Below are positions 57,190 to 64,000 of a stretch of DNA of 64,000 nucleotides, in pieces; position 1 is the first letter of the stretch; every line of letters starts with the position of its first letter. The notes under the pieces were generated by a model. It worked only from the letters and a program-made list of their open reading frames with translations, ran no database searches and had not been told where the DNA came from. This DNA is from Halomonas aestuarii (GTDB lineage Bacteria; Pseudomonadota; Gammaproteobacteria; Pseudomonadales; Halomonadaceae). The stretch covers positions 2,046,001-2,110,000 of the forward strand of contig NZ_CP018139.1 of the NCBI RefSeq assembly GCF_001886615.1, read 5' to 3'. The position numbers and the translations under genes were made by a program.

Positions 57190-60008
57190 TGGTCGGCCTC
57201 CTTCGTGCCTGTAGTTCGCTTGGCAGCGGCGTGCTGCTCGCCGTCGTCGCGGGGCCTGAAGAGCCGCAGGCGGTTGGCGTTGCTCACCACGGTGATCGAG
57301 GAGAGCGACATGGCGGCGCCGGCGATCATCGGCGAGAGCAGGGTGCCGGTGACGGGGTAGAGCACTCCGGCGGCGATGGGGATGCCGAGCACGTTGTAGC
57401 CGAAGGCCCCTGCCAGGTTCTGCTTGATGTTGGTGAGGGTGGCCCGGCTGATCTCGATGGCCGAGGCCACGCCGTGCAGCGAGCCCCGCACCAGGGTGAT
57501 GCCGGCGCTCTCGATGGCCACGTCGGTGCCCTGGCCGATGGCGAACCCCACGTCGGCACGGGCCAGGGCCGGTGCGTCGTTGATGCCGTCGCCCACCATG
57601 CCGACCACCTCGCCTTCGCCCTGCAGCCGCTCGATCTCGGCGAGCTTGTCCTCGGGCAGGAGCCCGGCGAGGAAGTCGTCGATGCCCACCTCCCGGGCGA
57701 TGGCGGCGGCGGTGTGCTCGTTGTCACCGGTGAGCATCACCACCGTCAGGCCGTCGGCCTGCAGGCGCCTCACCGCCTCGCGGGCATCGTGGCGCAGCGG
57801 GTCGCTGATCCCGAACACGGCGACCAGCCTGGCGTCCACGGCGAGGTACACCACGGTGCGGGCCTTCTCCTCGAGCCCGGTGGCGATCTCGCGGCCGCCG
57901 GCCAGGTCGACGCCTGCCTCCTCCAGCAGGCGGGCATTGCCCAGCAGCAGCGCTCGGCCGTCGGCAGTCGTCGCCGTGACACCGCCGCCGGTGACGGTGT
58001 CGAAGTCGCGTATCTCCCCGGGCTCGGCGCCCTGCGCCTCGGCACGTGCTGTCAGGGCCTCGGCCAGGGGGTGCTCGGAGCCGCGCTCCAGGGCCGCGAC
58101 CAGGCCCAGTACTTCCCGCTCGTCGCCGTCTAGCACCTCGGCCTCGGTGACCCGGGGCTTGCCCTCGGTGAGGGTGCCGGTCTTGTCCACCACCAGGGTG
58201 GAGAGCTTGCTGGCGGTCTGCAGGGCGTCGCCATTGCGGACCAGCACGCCATGCTCGGCGGCCTTGCCGACCCCGATCATGGTAGAGATTGGCGTGGCGA
58301 GGCCCAGGGCGCAGGGGCAGGCGATGATCAGCACCGTGGTGGCGGTGACCAGCATGTGGATCACCCGCGGCTCCGCGCCGACATTGAACCAGACGAGCGC
58401 GGTGATCACGGCGATGATCATCACCGAGGGCACGAAGATGCTCGATACCTTGTCGGCCAGGTCCCCGATGGGCGGACGGGAGGCCTGGGCGCTGGCCACC
58501 TGCTCGGTGATCTGGCCGAGGCGGGTGTTCGCCCCCACGCGGGTGGCGCGGTAGACGAGGCCGCCCTTGCCGTTGACGGTGCCGGCGCTCACCTCGTCGC
58601 CCTCGGCCTTGGCCACGGGAACGGGCTCGCCGGTCAGCATCGACTCGTCGATGTGGCTCTGCCCCTCGGTCACCTCGCCGTCCACCGGCAGGCGCTCGCC
58701 GGGGCGCACGCGGATGTGGTCGCCCTGGCGGACCTCGTCGATGTCGACCTCGTGCTCCTCGCCGTCGCGGATCACCCGGGCGGTGCGGCTCTGCAGGTCG
58801 AGCAGGCGCTTCAAGGCCTCGCTGGTGCGCCCCCGGGCGCGCAGCTCCAGGGCGTTGCCCAGCAGCACCAGGCCGATGACCATCGCCGAGGCCTCGAAGT
58901 AGATGCCCCTTGCCACCTCGGGCAGCCAGGGGGCGAAGCCCACCACCACCATGGAGTAGAGCCAGGCGGTGCCGGTGCCCATGGCGATGAGGGTGTCCAT
59001 GTTGGCCTGGTGGTGGCGGAGGTTCTTCCAGGCGTTGGCGAAGAAGTGGCGACCCGGATAGGCCATCACCGCCAGCGTCAGCAGGCCGATCACCAGCCAG
59101 TAGAGGCGGCCTCCGCCCACCGGCTGGGGGTGGTAGACGAACATGCTGGCCATCAGCGGCACGGCCAGCGCAAGCGACAGCAGGCTGCCCCTGAGGCGTT
59201 CTCGATAGGTCTGCTCGTCCTTGCGCGCCCGGGTCTCCTCCGCCTCGCGCATGTCGACGATGGGCTCGGCGCCATAGCCCACGTCCTGCACGGCGCGCAC
59301 CAGGGCGTCCGGGTCGGCGCTGCCGCGCACCTGGGCGGTGTGGGTGCCGAAGTTGACCTCCGCGCTGACCACCCCCGGCGTCCGCTCGAGGGCCTGCTGG
59401 ACGCTCTTCACGCAGCTGGCGCAGGTCATGCCGCTGATCGAGAAGCGTCGCGTGGTCGGCCGCTGCTCTCCACCCGGCTCGTCGCTCGCGGCAGGAGGCT
59501 GGGGCGCCTCCGGCGCGACGTTGTCGGGCGTCTCGGCCTGGCGGGAGGCGTCCGCCTCGGCGTGAGTCTCGTCGTCACCGTCGCGCTCGCCGGGCGGGTA
59601 GCCGGCATCAATGAGCGCCTCGTCCAGCTCGGTCGCCGAGAGGAGGGTGGTGACCTCGAGTCGCTTCTCGGCCGGGGTGCCGACCACCTCGGCGTCGGGA
59701 TCCCGTGCCTGGATGGCCTTGCGCATGCTGGCCACACAGCCTTGGCAGCTCATGCCGGGGATCTGGCGTCTCCGGGATGCCGGTGTCGGCGTGGCCTCGT
59801 CCTCCGCGGGCGGATAGCCCGCCTCGCGCAGCAGGGCGTCCAGGGTCTCACCGTCCAGCTCGGTGGCGACGTCCAGGCGTTTCTCGTCTGGGGTGCCCGT
59901 GACCTCGGCCCCCTCGTCCCGGACCTGGATGGCCCGGCGCATCGTGGCCACGCAGCCCTGGCAATTCATGCCGGGGACCTGGCGCTCGAAGGTGTGTCTG
60001 GCGGTCAT
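57186..60008 (-). CDS. copA: P1B-type copper-transporting ATPase CopA with three HMA domains
   Basis: A 940-residue copper(I) exporter. Three N-terminal heavy-metal-associated domains carry Cys16/Cys19, Cys88/Cys91 and Cys196/Cys199. The first two are of an unusual GMNCQGC/GMSCQGC type and look like duplicates. The transport core has the CPC motif at 564-566, the phosphorylation site DKTGT at 608-612, GSEHPLAEA and [21 protein letters not shown] and [11 protein letters not shown] in the last membrane helices mark the Cu(I) class. AAGGAGG precedes the ATG at 60008, which overlaps the regulator stop (ATGA). A long acidic linker (about 140-180) separates HMA2 from HMA3. Confidence 0.95.
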   Translation of the reverse strand: MTARHTFERQVPGMNCQGCVATMRRAIQVRDEGAEVTGTPDEKRLDVATELDGETLDALLREAGYPPAEDEATPTPASRRRQIPGMSCQGCVASMRKAIQARDPDAEVVGTPAEKRLEVTTLLSATELDEALIDAGYPPGERDGDDETHAEADASRQAETPDNVAPEAPQPPAASDEPGGEQRPTTRRFSISGMTCASCVKSVQQALERTPGVVSAEVNFGTHTAQVRGSADPDALVRAVQDVGYGAEPIVDMREAEETRARKDEQTYRERLRGSLLSLALAVPLMASMFVYHPQPVGGGRLYWLVIGLLTLAVMAYPGRHFFANAWKNLRHHQANMDTLIAMGTGTAWLYSMVVVGFAPWLPEVARGIYFEASAMVIGLVLLGNALELRARGRTSEALKRLLDLQSRTARVIRDGEEHEVDIDEVRQGDHIRVRPGERLPVDGEVTEGQSHIDESMLTGEPVPVAKAEGDEVSAGTVNGKGGLVYRATRVGANTRLGQITEQVASAQASRPPIGDLADKVSSIFVPSVMIIAVITALVWFNVGAEPRVIHMLVTATTVLIIACPCALGLATPISTMIGVGKAAEHGVLVRNGDALQTASKLSTLVVDKTGTLTEGKPRVTEAEVLDGDEREVLGLVAALERGSEHPLAEALTARAEAQGAEPGEIRDFDTVTGGGVTATTADGRALLLGNARLLEEAGVDLAGGREIATGLEEKARTVVYLAVDARLVAVFGISDPLRHDAREAVRRLQADGLTVVMLTGDNEHTAAAIAREVGIDDFLAGLLPEDKLAEIERLQGEGEVVGMVGDGINDAPALARADVGFAIGQGTDVAIESAGITLVRGSLHGVASAIEISRATLTNIKQNLAGAFGYNVLGIPIAAGVLYPVTGTLLSPMIAGAAMSLSSITVVSNANRLRLFRPRDDGEQHAAAKRTTGTKEADQ

Positions 60009-60448
60009 TGGACCTCCTTGCCGGCGTCGACGTCGGCGTTGAGCGGTTCGGGAAAGCTCTCGATCAGGCGGCAGAGGCTGTGGCCGTCCGGCGTGCCGTC
60101 GGGCATCTTTTCCCAGGCCGCCAGGGCCTGCTCCATGCGGGAGGCCAGCGCCTCCAGCTCGGCGATCCGCTCCCGGATCTGAGGCAGTCGACCGGCCAGC
60201 AGGTCGCGCACCATCGGGCAGGGCGAATCGCCATGGTCGGCATGGTCGAGGATGTCGCGGATCTCGGCCACGCCGAACCCCAGGGTGCGGGCGCGCTGGA
60301 TGAAGCGCAGCCGGTCCAGGTCGGCCTGCCCGAACAGCTGGTAGCCGTTCTCGGGGTGGCGCTCGGGATGCAGCAGCCCCTCGCGGGTGTAGTGGCGCAC
60401 GGTCTCGGCGGTGACGCCGGCCAGGCGGGCGAGTTCGCTGACCTTCAT
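60005..60448 (-). CDS. MerR-family metal-responsive regulator of the copA operon
   Basis: A 147-residue MerR-type activator. The helix-turn-helix begins [20 protein letters not shown], followed by the recognition wing [16 protein letters not shown] and a dimerisation helix. Cys residues are at 77 (SPCPMV) and 126 (HSLCRL). The canonical CueR pair Cys-x7-Cys is not present: the position of the first is occupied by Trp-Glu-Lys. It is therefore not a textbook CueR, although gene context says it controls copA. The ATG at 60448 has GGAG; an ATG eight codons upstream has none. Confidence 0.87.
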   Translation of the reverse strand: MKVSELARLAGVTAETVRHYTREGLLHPERHPENGYQLFGQADLDRLRFIQRARTLGFGVAEIRDILDHADHGDSPCPMVRDLLAGRLPQIRERIAELEALASRMEQALAAWEKMPDGTPDGHSLCRLIESFPEPLNADVDAGKEVQ

Positions 60449-60478
60449 CGACAGGTCTCCAGTGGATGTCATGCTGAT

Positions 60479-60510
60479 AGTGTAAAACCCTTGGGTTACC
60501 CATAGGTCAA
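60479..60510 (-). promoter_or_regulatory. MerR-type promoter/operator of the copper operon
   Basis: On the minus strand TTGACC and TACACT are separated by 20 bases, too long for normal RNA polymerase binding but typical of MerR-activated promoters. The spacer holds the dyad GGGTAACCC. It lies 31 bases before the regulator start, so the operon is self-controlled. Confidence 0.85.
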
Positions 60511-60616
60511 GGCAGGATGGTGGCCGGCCGGCTCCGGGGGTCGCATGTTGGCTAAGGTCATGAAAGATAAGAAATTAAAACGGCCGTGCGACCAAAGTAT
60601 TAGCATTTTTTGCTTT

Positions 60617-60630
60617 CAAACGGTCGTTTG
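60617..60630. promoter_or_regulatory. PsrA-like operator upstream of fadL
   Basis: CAAAC-GGTC-GTTTG matches the motif C/G-AAAC-N2-4-GTTT-C/G reported for the fatty-acid-responsive TetR repressor PsrA of Pseudomonas. It is in an AT-rich 200-base gap, about 92 bases before the fadL start. FadL is a logical PsrA target, and no psrA gene is in this window. The AT-rich stretch 60560-60616 probably holds the promoter, but no boxes were assigned. Confidence 0.65.
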
Positions 60631-60721
60631 TACTTGATCCCGGGTGGGGGATTCGCAAACACTGGCCTGGACCTGACCGCCCTGCGGCAAGAACGACAAC
60701 AATCCTTCACCAGGAATAGGG

Positions 60722-62098
60722 ATGCCTCGCCATATGCCCACCACGTTCAACAAGCTGACCGTTGCCATCGCCCTCGCCTCCACCGCGCTGATCGCCAGCC
60801 AGGCCGCCGCCTCTGGCTTCCAGGTCCGTGAGCAGAGCGCCAAGACCCTGGCCAACGCCCTGTCCAACGCCGCCGCCGGCGCCGAGGACGCCAGCTTCAT
60901 GGCCTACAACCCGGCCGCCATCGGCAACATCGACGGCAACCAGGTGGCCGGTGGGGTGGCCTATATCGAGGCCGACTTCGAACTGCAGGATGCCTCGGCC
61001 TCCAACGCCTTGACCTCTTATGGCGAGAACCAGTCCGGCCAGGGCGGCGAGACGGCCGTGGTGCCGAGCTTCGCCGCCAAGACCCAGCTCAACGACCGCT
61101 TCGACCTGGGGCTGGCCATCTATGCGCCCTATGGGCTCTCCACCAAGTACGACCAGGAGTGGATCGGCCGCTACCACGCCGTGGAGACCGAGCTGACCAC
61201 CATCGACTTCCAGCCGACCCTGAACTACCGGGCCTCCGAGCGGTTGAACCTGGCCGTCGGCCTGCGGGCCCAGTATGCCGATGCGACGCTCTCCAACTCA
61301 CTCGACCTAGCCTCAATAGGGGCATCACAGGCCTCTGGCGCTGAGGCTGCATTCCTGGCCACTCAGGCTGGGCAGGCCGATGGTTTTGCCGAGGTTACGG
61401 GCGATGATTGGGGGTATGGCTATACGCTGGGCGCGCTCTTCCAGGTCACCGACAGGACGCGGCTGGGTGCGAGCTACCGCTCCGAGATCGACCTGACATT
61501 GGAAGGTGATGCACGCTTTAGCTCAGACAATCCCGTTGGTCAGGACGTCCTTGCGGACACTCAGGACGCGGATACGTTTACAAACGGAGGGGGGGCGGCG
61601 GAGCTGACGACGCCGGCCAACCTGAACCTGGGGGTCTACCACCAGCTGACCGATCGGCTGGCGCTGATGGCCAACGCCGAGTGGACCGAGTGGAGCAGCT
61701 TCGACGAGCTGACCGTCGAGTTCGAGGACAGCACCCCCGACAGCACCACCACCGAGAACTGGGACGATACCTGGGCCTTCTCGGTGGGGGCCAACTACGC
61801 GCTGACCCCGCAGTGGCTGCTGCGCGCGGGCCTCGGCCTCGACGAGAGCCCGATCCCGAGTGCCGAGTACCGCACCCCGCGGGTGCCGGACAACGATCGT
61901 CGCTGGGCGACTCTGGGCGCCACCTGGATGCCCACGCCCGAGCTCGGCGTCACTGCCGGCTACATGCACGTCTTCGCCAACGATGCCGACATCGACCAGG
62001 ACGGCAACAAGGAAGAGAACGCGACCAAGGGTAGCCTGAACGGCACCTACGAGATCGAGGCGGACGTCTTCGCCCTCTCGGTGGACTATCGCTTCTGA
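60722..62098 (+). CDS. fadL: Outer membrane long-chain fatty acid transporter FadL family
   Basis: A 458-residue outer-membrane beta-barrel. A signal peptide ends near SQAAA, and the mature protein begins SGFQVREQSAKTLANALSNA, the FadL hatch, followed by DASFMAYNPAAI with the conserved Asn-Pro-Ala. The barrel ends in the aromatic residue of LSVDYRF. It imports long-chain fatty acids or hydrophobic compounds. AGGA is six bases before ATG 60722; the ATG at 60734 is an alternative. Part of the coding region, about 61296-61600, has different codon use from the rest and covers likely surface loops. Confidence 0.92.
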   Translation: MPRHMPTTFNKLTVAIALASTALIASQAAASGFQVREQSAKTLANALSNAAAGAEDASFMAYNPAAIGNIDGNQVAGGVAYIEADFELQDASASNALTSYGENQSGQGGETAVVPSFAAKTQLNDRFDLGLAIYAPYGLSTKYDQEWIGRYHAVETELTTIDFQPTLNYRASERLNLAVGLRAQYADATLSNSLDLASIGASQASGAEAAFLATQAGQADGFAEVTGDDWGYGYTLGALFQVTDRTRLGASYRSEIDLTLEGDARFSSDNPVGQDVLADTQDADTFTNGGGAAELTTPANLNLGVYHQLTDRLALMANAEWTEWSSFDELTVEFEDSTPDSTTTENWDDTWAFSVGANYALTPQWLLRAGLGLDESPIPSAEYRTPRVPDNDRRWATLGATWMPTPELGVTAGYMHVFANDADIDQDGNKEENATKGSLNGTYEIEADVFALSVDYRF

Positions 62099-62121
62099 CG
62101 CCGGCCCATCCGGCGGCACCT

Positions 62122-62152
62122 CGAGACCCGGCTTCGGCCGGGTCTCGTCGTG
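62122..62152 (+). terminator. Terminator after fadL
   Basis: A perfect 11-bp stem (62122-62132 with 62137-62147) with a stable TTCG tetraloop. The tail TCGTGT is weak. Confidence 0.65.
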
Positions 62153-62290
62153 TGGGGCCGGGCGCTCAGGGTGGATGCGAGCTTGGGCCGGTTTCGCTAC
62201 AATGGCCGACTTTCCGGGCCGCCGGGCCCCTGGCGTTGCGCCAGCGCCGCGGCGGCCGTCTTTCCACTGCAGATTCAGGCGAGCGAGCCC

Positions 62291-63389
62291 ATGCTGGAAA
62301 CCAACCCCATCCATAGCCTCATCAAGGACCTGTCCGAACGGACAGACGTCCTGAGGGGGTATCTTTGACTATGCCGAGAAGAAGGATCGGCTAGAGGAAG
62401 TCACCCGCGAGCTGGAGGACCCGGAGGTCTGGAACGACCCGGACTATGCCCAGAAGCTCGGCAAGGAGCGGGCGACGCTGGAGACCATCGTCGCCACCAT
62501 TGACGAGCTCGACCAGGGCCTGGGCGACAGCCGTGACCTGCTGGAACTGGCCGAGATGGAGGAGGACGAGGGCACCGTCGCCGAGGTCCAGAAGGAACTC
62601 GACGGCATGCAGGCCAACCTCGAGAAGCTCGAGTTCCGGCGCATGTTCTCCGGTGAGATGGACGAGAACAACGCCTACCTCGACATCCAGGCCGGCTCCG
62701 GCGGCACCGAGGCCCAGGACTGGGCCAACATGCTGCTGCGCATGTACCTGCGCTGGGCCGAGCATCACGGCTTCAAGGCCGAGATCATCGAGGTCTCCGC
62801 CGGCGAGGTGGCGGGCATCAAGTCGGCCTCGGTGCACGTCCAGGGCGACTACGCCTTCGGCTGGCTGCGTACCGAGACCGGCGTGCACCGGCTGGTGCGC
62901 AAGAGCCCCTTCGACTCCGGCGGTCGCCGCCACACCTCGTTCGCCTCGGTGTTCCTGTCGCCGGAGGTGGATGACAGCTTCGAGGTCGAGATCAATCCCT
63001 CGGACCTGCGCGTCGACACCTACCGCTCCAGCGGGGCCGGCGGTCAGCACGTCAACACCACCGACTCCGCCGTGCGCATCACCCACGAGCCCACCGGGAT
63101 CGTGGTGGCCTGCCAGAGCCAGCGCAGCCAGCACGCCAACCGCGACTTCGCCATGAAGCAGCTCAAGGCGAAGCTGTGGGAACACGAGATGCAGAAGCGC
63201 AACGCGGCCAAGCAGGAGGCCGAGGACTCCAAGGCCGATATCGGCTGGGGCAGCCAGATCCGTTCCTACGTGCTGGATGACCAGCGCATCAAGGACCTGC
63301 GCACCGGCGTGCAGTCGAGCAACTGCGACAAGGTGCTGGACGGCGACCTGGACCAGTTCATCGAAGCCAGCCTGAAACAGGGCCTTTGA
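62291..63389 (+). CDS. prfB: Peptide chain release factor 2, with programmed +1 frameshift
   Basis: Recognises UGA and UAA stop codons. The gene is read in two frames: 25 codons from ATG 62291 to the CTT at 62363-62365, then a UGA stop at 62366-62368 is bypassed by a +1 shift, and translation continues from GAC 62367 to 63389, giving 365 residues, the E. coli length. The catalytic GGQ is in [14 protein letters not shown] and the stop-codon recognition tripeptide Ser-Pro-Phe is in [10 protein letters not shown]. lysS follows, as in E. coli. Confidence 0.97.
62354..62369 (+). promoter_or_regulatory. RF2 autoregulatory frameshift site
   Basis: The internal Shine-Dalgarno AGGGGG (62354-62359) is followed by TAT CTT TGA C. 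This is identical to the E. coli site. Low RF2 lets the ribosome slip on CTT; high RF2 terminates at UGA. Confidence 0.95.
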
Positions 63390-63401
63390 CCCCTTGCCTT
63401 G

Positions 63402-63434
63402 CCGTGCACCGGGCGCTCCGCGTCCGGTGCACGG
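63402..63434 (+). other. Hairpin between prfB and lysS
   Basis: CCGTGCACCGG (63402-63412) pairs perfectly with CCGGTGCACGG (63424-63434). There is no T-run, so it may slow or separate transcription rather than end it. Confidence 0.5.
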
Positions 63435-63464
63435 CTCGACGCCCACTCTTTCACAGGTAGCGAC

Positions 63465-64000
63465 ATGGCCAACCCGGATTCACCGCAGAACGACGAGAAC
63501 CGCCTGATCGCCGAGCGCCGTGCCAAGCTGGCCGCGCGCCGCGAGCGCGCCGCCGGCACCGGCGAGAGCGCCTTTCCCAACGATTTCCGCCGCGACAGCC
63601 TGGCGGCCGAACTGGTCGACGAGCTCGGCGACCGGGACAAGGCCGAGCTGGAGGCGCTGGGACGCCCGGCCGCCGTGTCCGGGCGGATCATGCGCAAGCG
63701 CGGGCCCTTCATCGTCATCCAGGATCCCTCCGGCACGATCCAGCTCTACGTCGACAAGAAGGGGCTGCCGGCCGAGGTGCTGGACGACGTCAAGGGCTGG
63801 GACATCGGCGACATCGTGGCCGGCCGCGGTCCGGTGCACAAGTCGGGCAAGGGCGATCTCTACGTGATGATGGAAGAGGCCAGGCTGCTCACCAAGAGCC
63901 TGCGTCCGCTGCCCGACAAGTTCCACGGCCTGACCGACATGGAGGCGCGCTACCGCCAGCGCTACGTCGACCTGATCATGAACCCGGACTCGCGTCGGGT
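63465..64000 (+). CDS. lysS: Lysyl-tRNA synthetase LysS, N-terminal part
   Basis: The first 178 residues of a class II lysyl-tRNA synthetase; the gene runs off the window end. It starts [20 protein letters not shown], then an OB-fold anticodon-binding domain with [20 protein letters not shown] and [20 protein letters not shown]. The linker to the catalytic domain is seen in [16 protein letters not shown], a highly conserved LysS stretch. The start at 63465 has only a weak AGGT upstream. prfB-lysS is the same order as in E. coli. Confidence 0.95.
   Translation, partial: MANPDSPQNDENRLIAERRAKLAARRERAAGTGESAFPNDFRRDSLAAELVDELGDRDKAELEALGRPAAVSGRIMRKRGPFIVIQDPSGTIQLYVDKKGLPAEVLDDVKGWDIGDIVAGRGPVHKSGKGDLYVMMEEARLLTKSLRPLPDKFHGLTDMEARYRQRYVDLIMNPDSRR

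Noticed and set aside
62291..62368. prfB as a broken gene with an early stop
   Set aside because: The stop is the programmed UGA with the internal AGGGGG and CTT slippery codon.

Overview
The window is chromosomal DNA of a high-GC gammaproteobacterium, most likely a member of the Halomonadaceae (Halomonas-like). Four things point this way: the 16S rRNA sequence; the order rluD-pgeF-clpB; a pha-type acetoacetyl-CoA reductase gene (phbB) next to minCDE; and an ilvIH-ilvC-pssA order resembling Pseudomonas. Almost every gene is a compact housekeeping gene. I see no prophage, insertion sequence, CRISPR array or classical defence island. The interest lies in small or degenerate elements between and inside ordinary genes.

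Layout. 1-4089: rluD (partial), pgeF and clpB, the last behind a heat-shock-type promoter. 4250-10026: branched-chain amino acid genes ilvI-ilvH, the divergent regulator ilvY, ilvC, then pssA. 10209-16168: a complete rRNA operon with two strong promoters and one weaker one, boxA, 16S, tRNA-Ile, tRNA-Ala, 23S and 5S. It carries a duplicated tRNA-Ala 3' end in the spacer and a duplicated 5S tail plus terminator after 5S. 16296-29856: small metabolic and stress genes (lipoprotein, Tim44-like, isochorismatase-like, yaaA, tas, Sel1, exonuclease, quinone oxidoreductase, LOG, DUF501, ybaK, thioesterase, HNH, MalY/PatB, CnoX-like, DUF3750). 29878-30359: initiator tRNA gene followed by a tandem array of 148-bp tRNA-derived, terminator-bearing repeats. 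30557-38000: phbB, a DUF349 coiled-coil protein, minCDE and sbcB. 38101-45306: a pitrilysin-type protease coupled to a degenerate SRAP protein, a TetR-acyltransferase pair, a CorB/YfjD-type CBS protein and ypjD. 45534-49321: ffh and rpsP-rimM-trmD-rplS. 49441-56504: xerD-dsbC-hom-thrC-recJ-yitT. 56649-60510: VOC protein and a copper-type efflux operon (MerR regulator, P-type ATPase with three HMA domains, 25-residue membrane peptide). 60617-64000: fadL behind a PsrA-like site, prfB with its programmed frameshift, and lysS (partial).

How the genes work together. Several sets are translationally coupled by short overlaps: ilvI/ilvH, minD/minE, rimM/trmD, the SRAP-like gene and the protease, the TetR gene and its acyltransferase, thioesterase/ybaK, and regulator/copA/small peptide. 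Growth-linked transcription units (rrn P1 and P2, initiator tRNA, rpsP) share a TAGAAT -10 box followed by a GC-rich stretch, which fits coordinated growth-rate control (inference). ClpB, YaaA, CnoX and DsbC give a protein-quality and oxidative-stress theme, but they are scattered rather than forming one system.

Most notable observations: (1) the tRNA-fMet-derived tandem repeat array at 29878-30307; (2) an SRAP-family protein in which all four catalytic or AP-site residues are replaced; (3) two unlisted small membrane-protein genes, one coupled to copA; (4) degenerate rRNA-operon duplications; (5) a mosaic segment in fadL.
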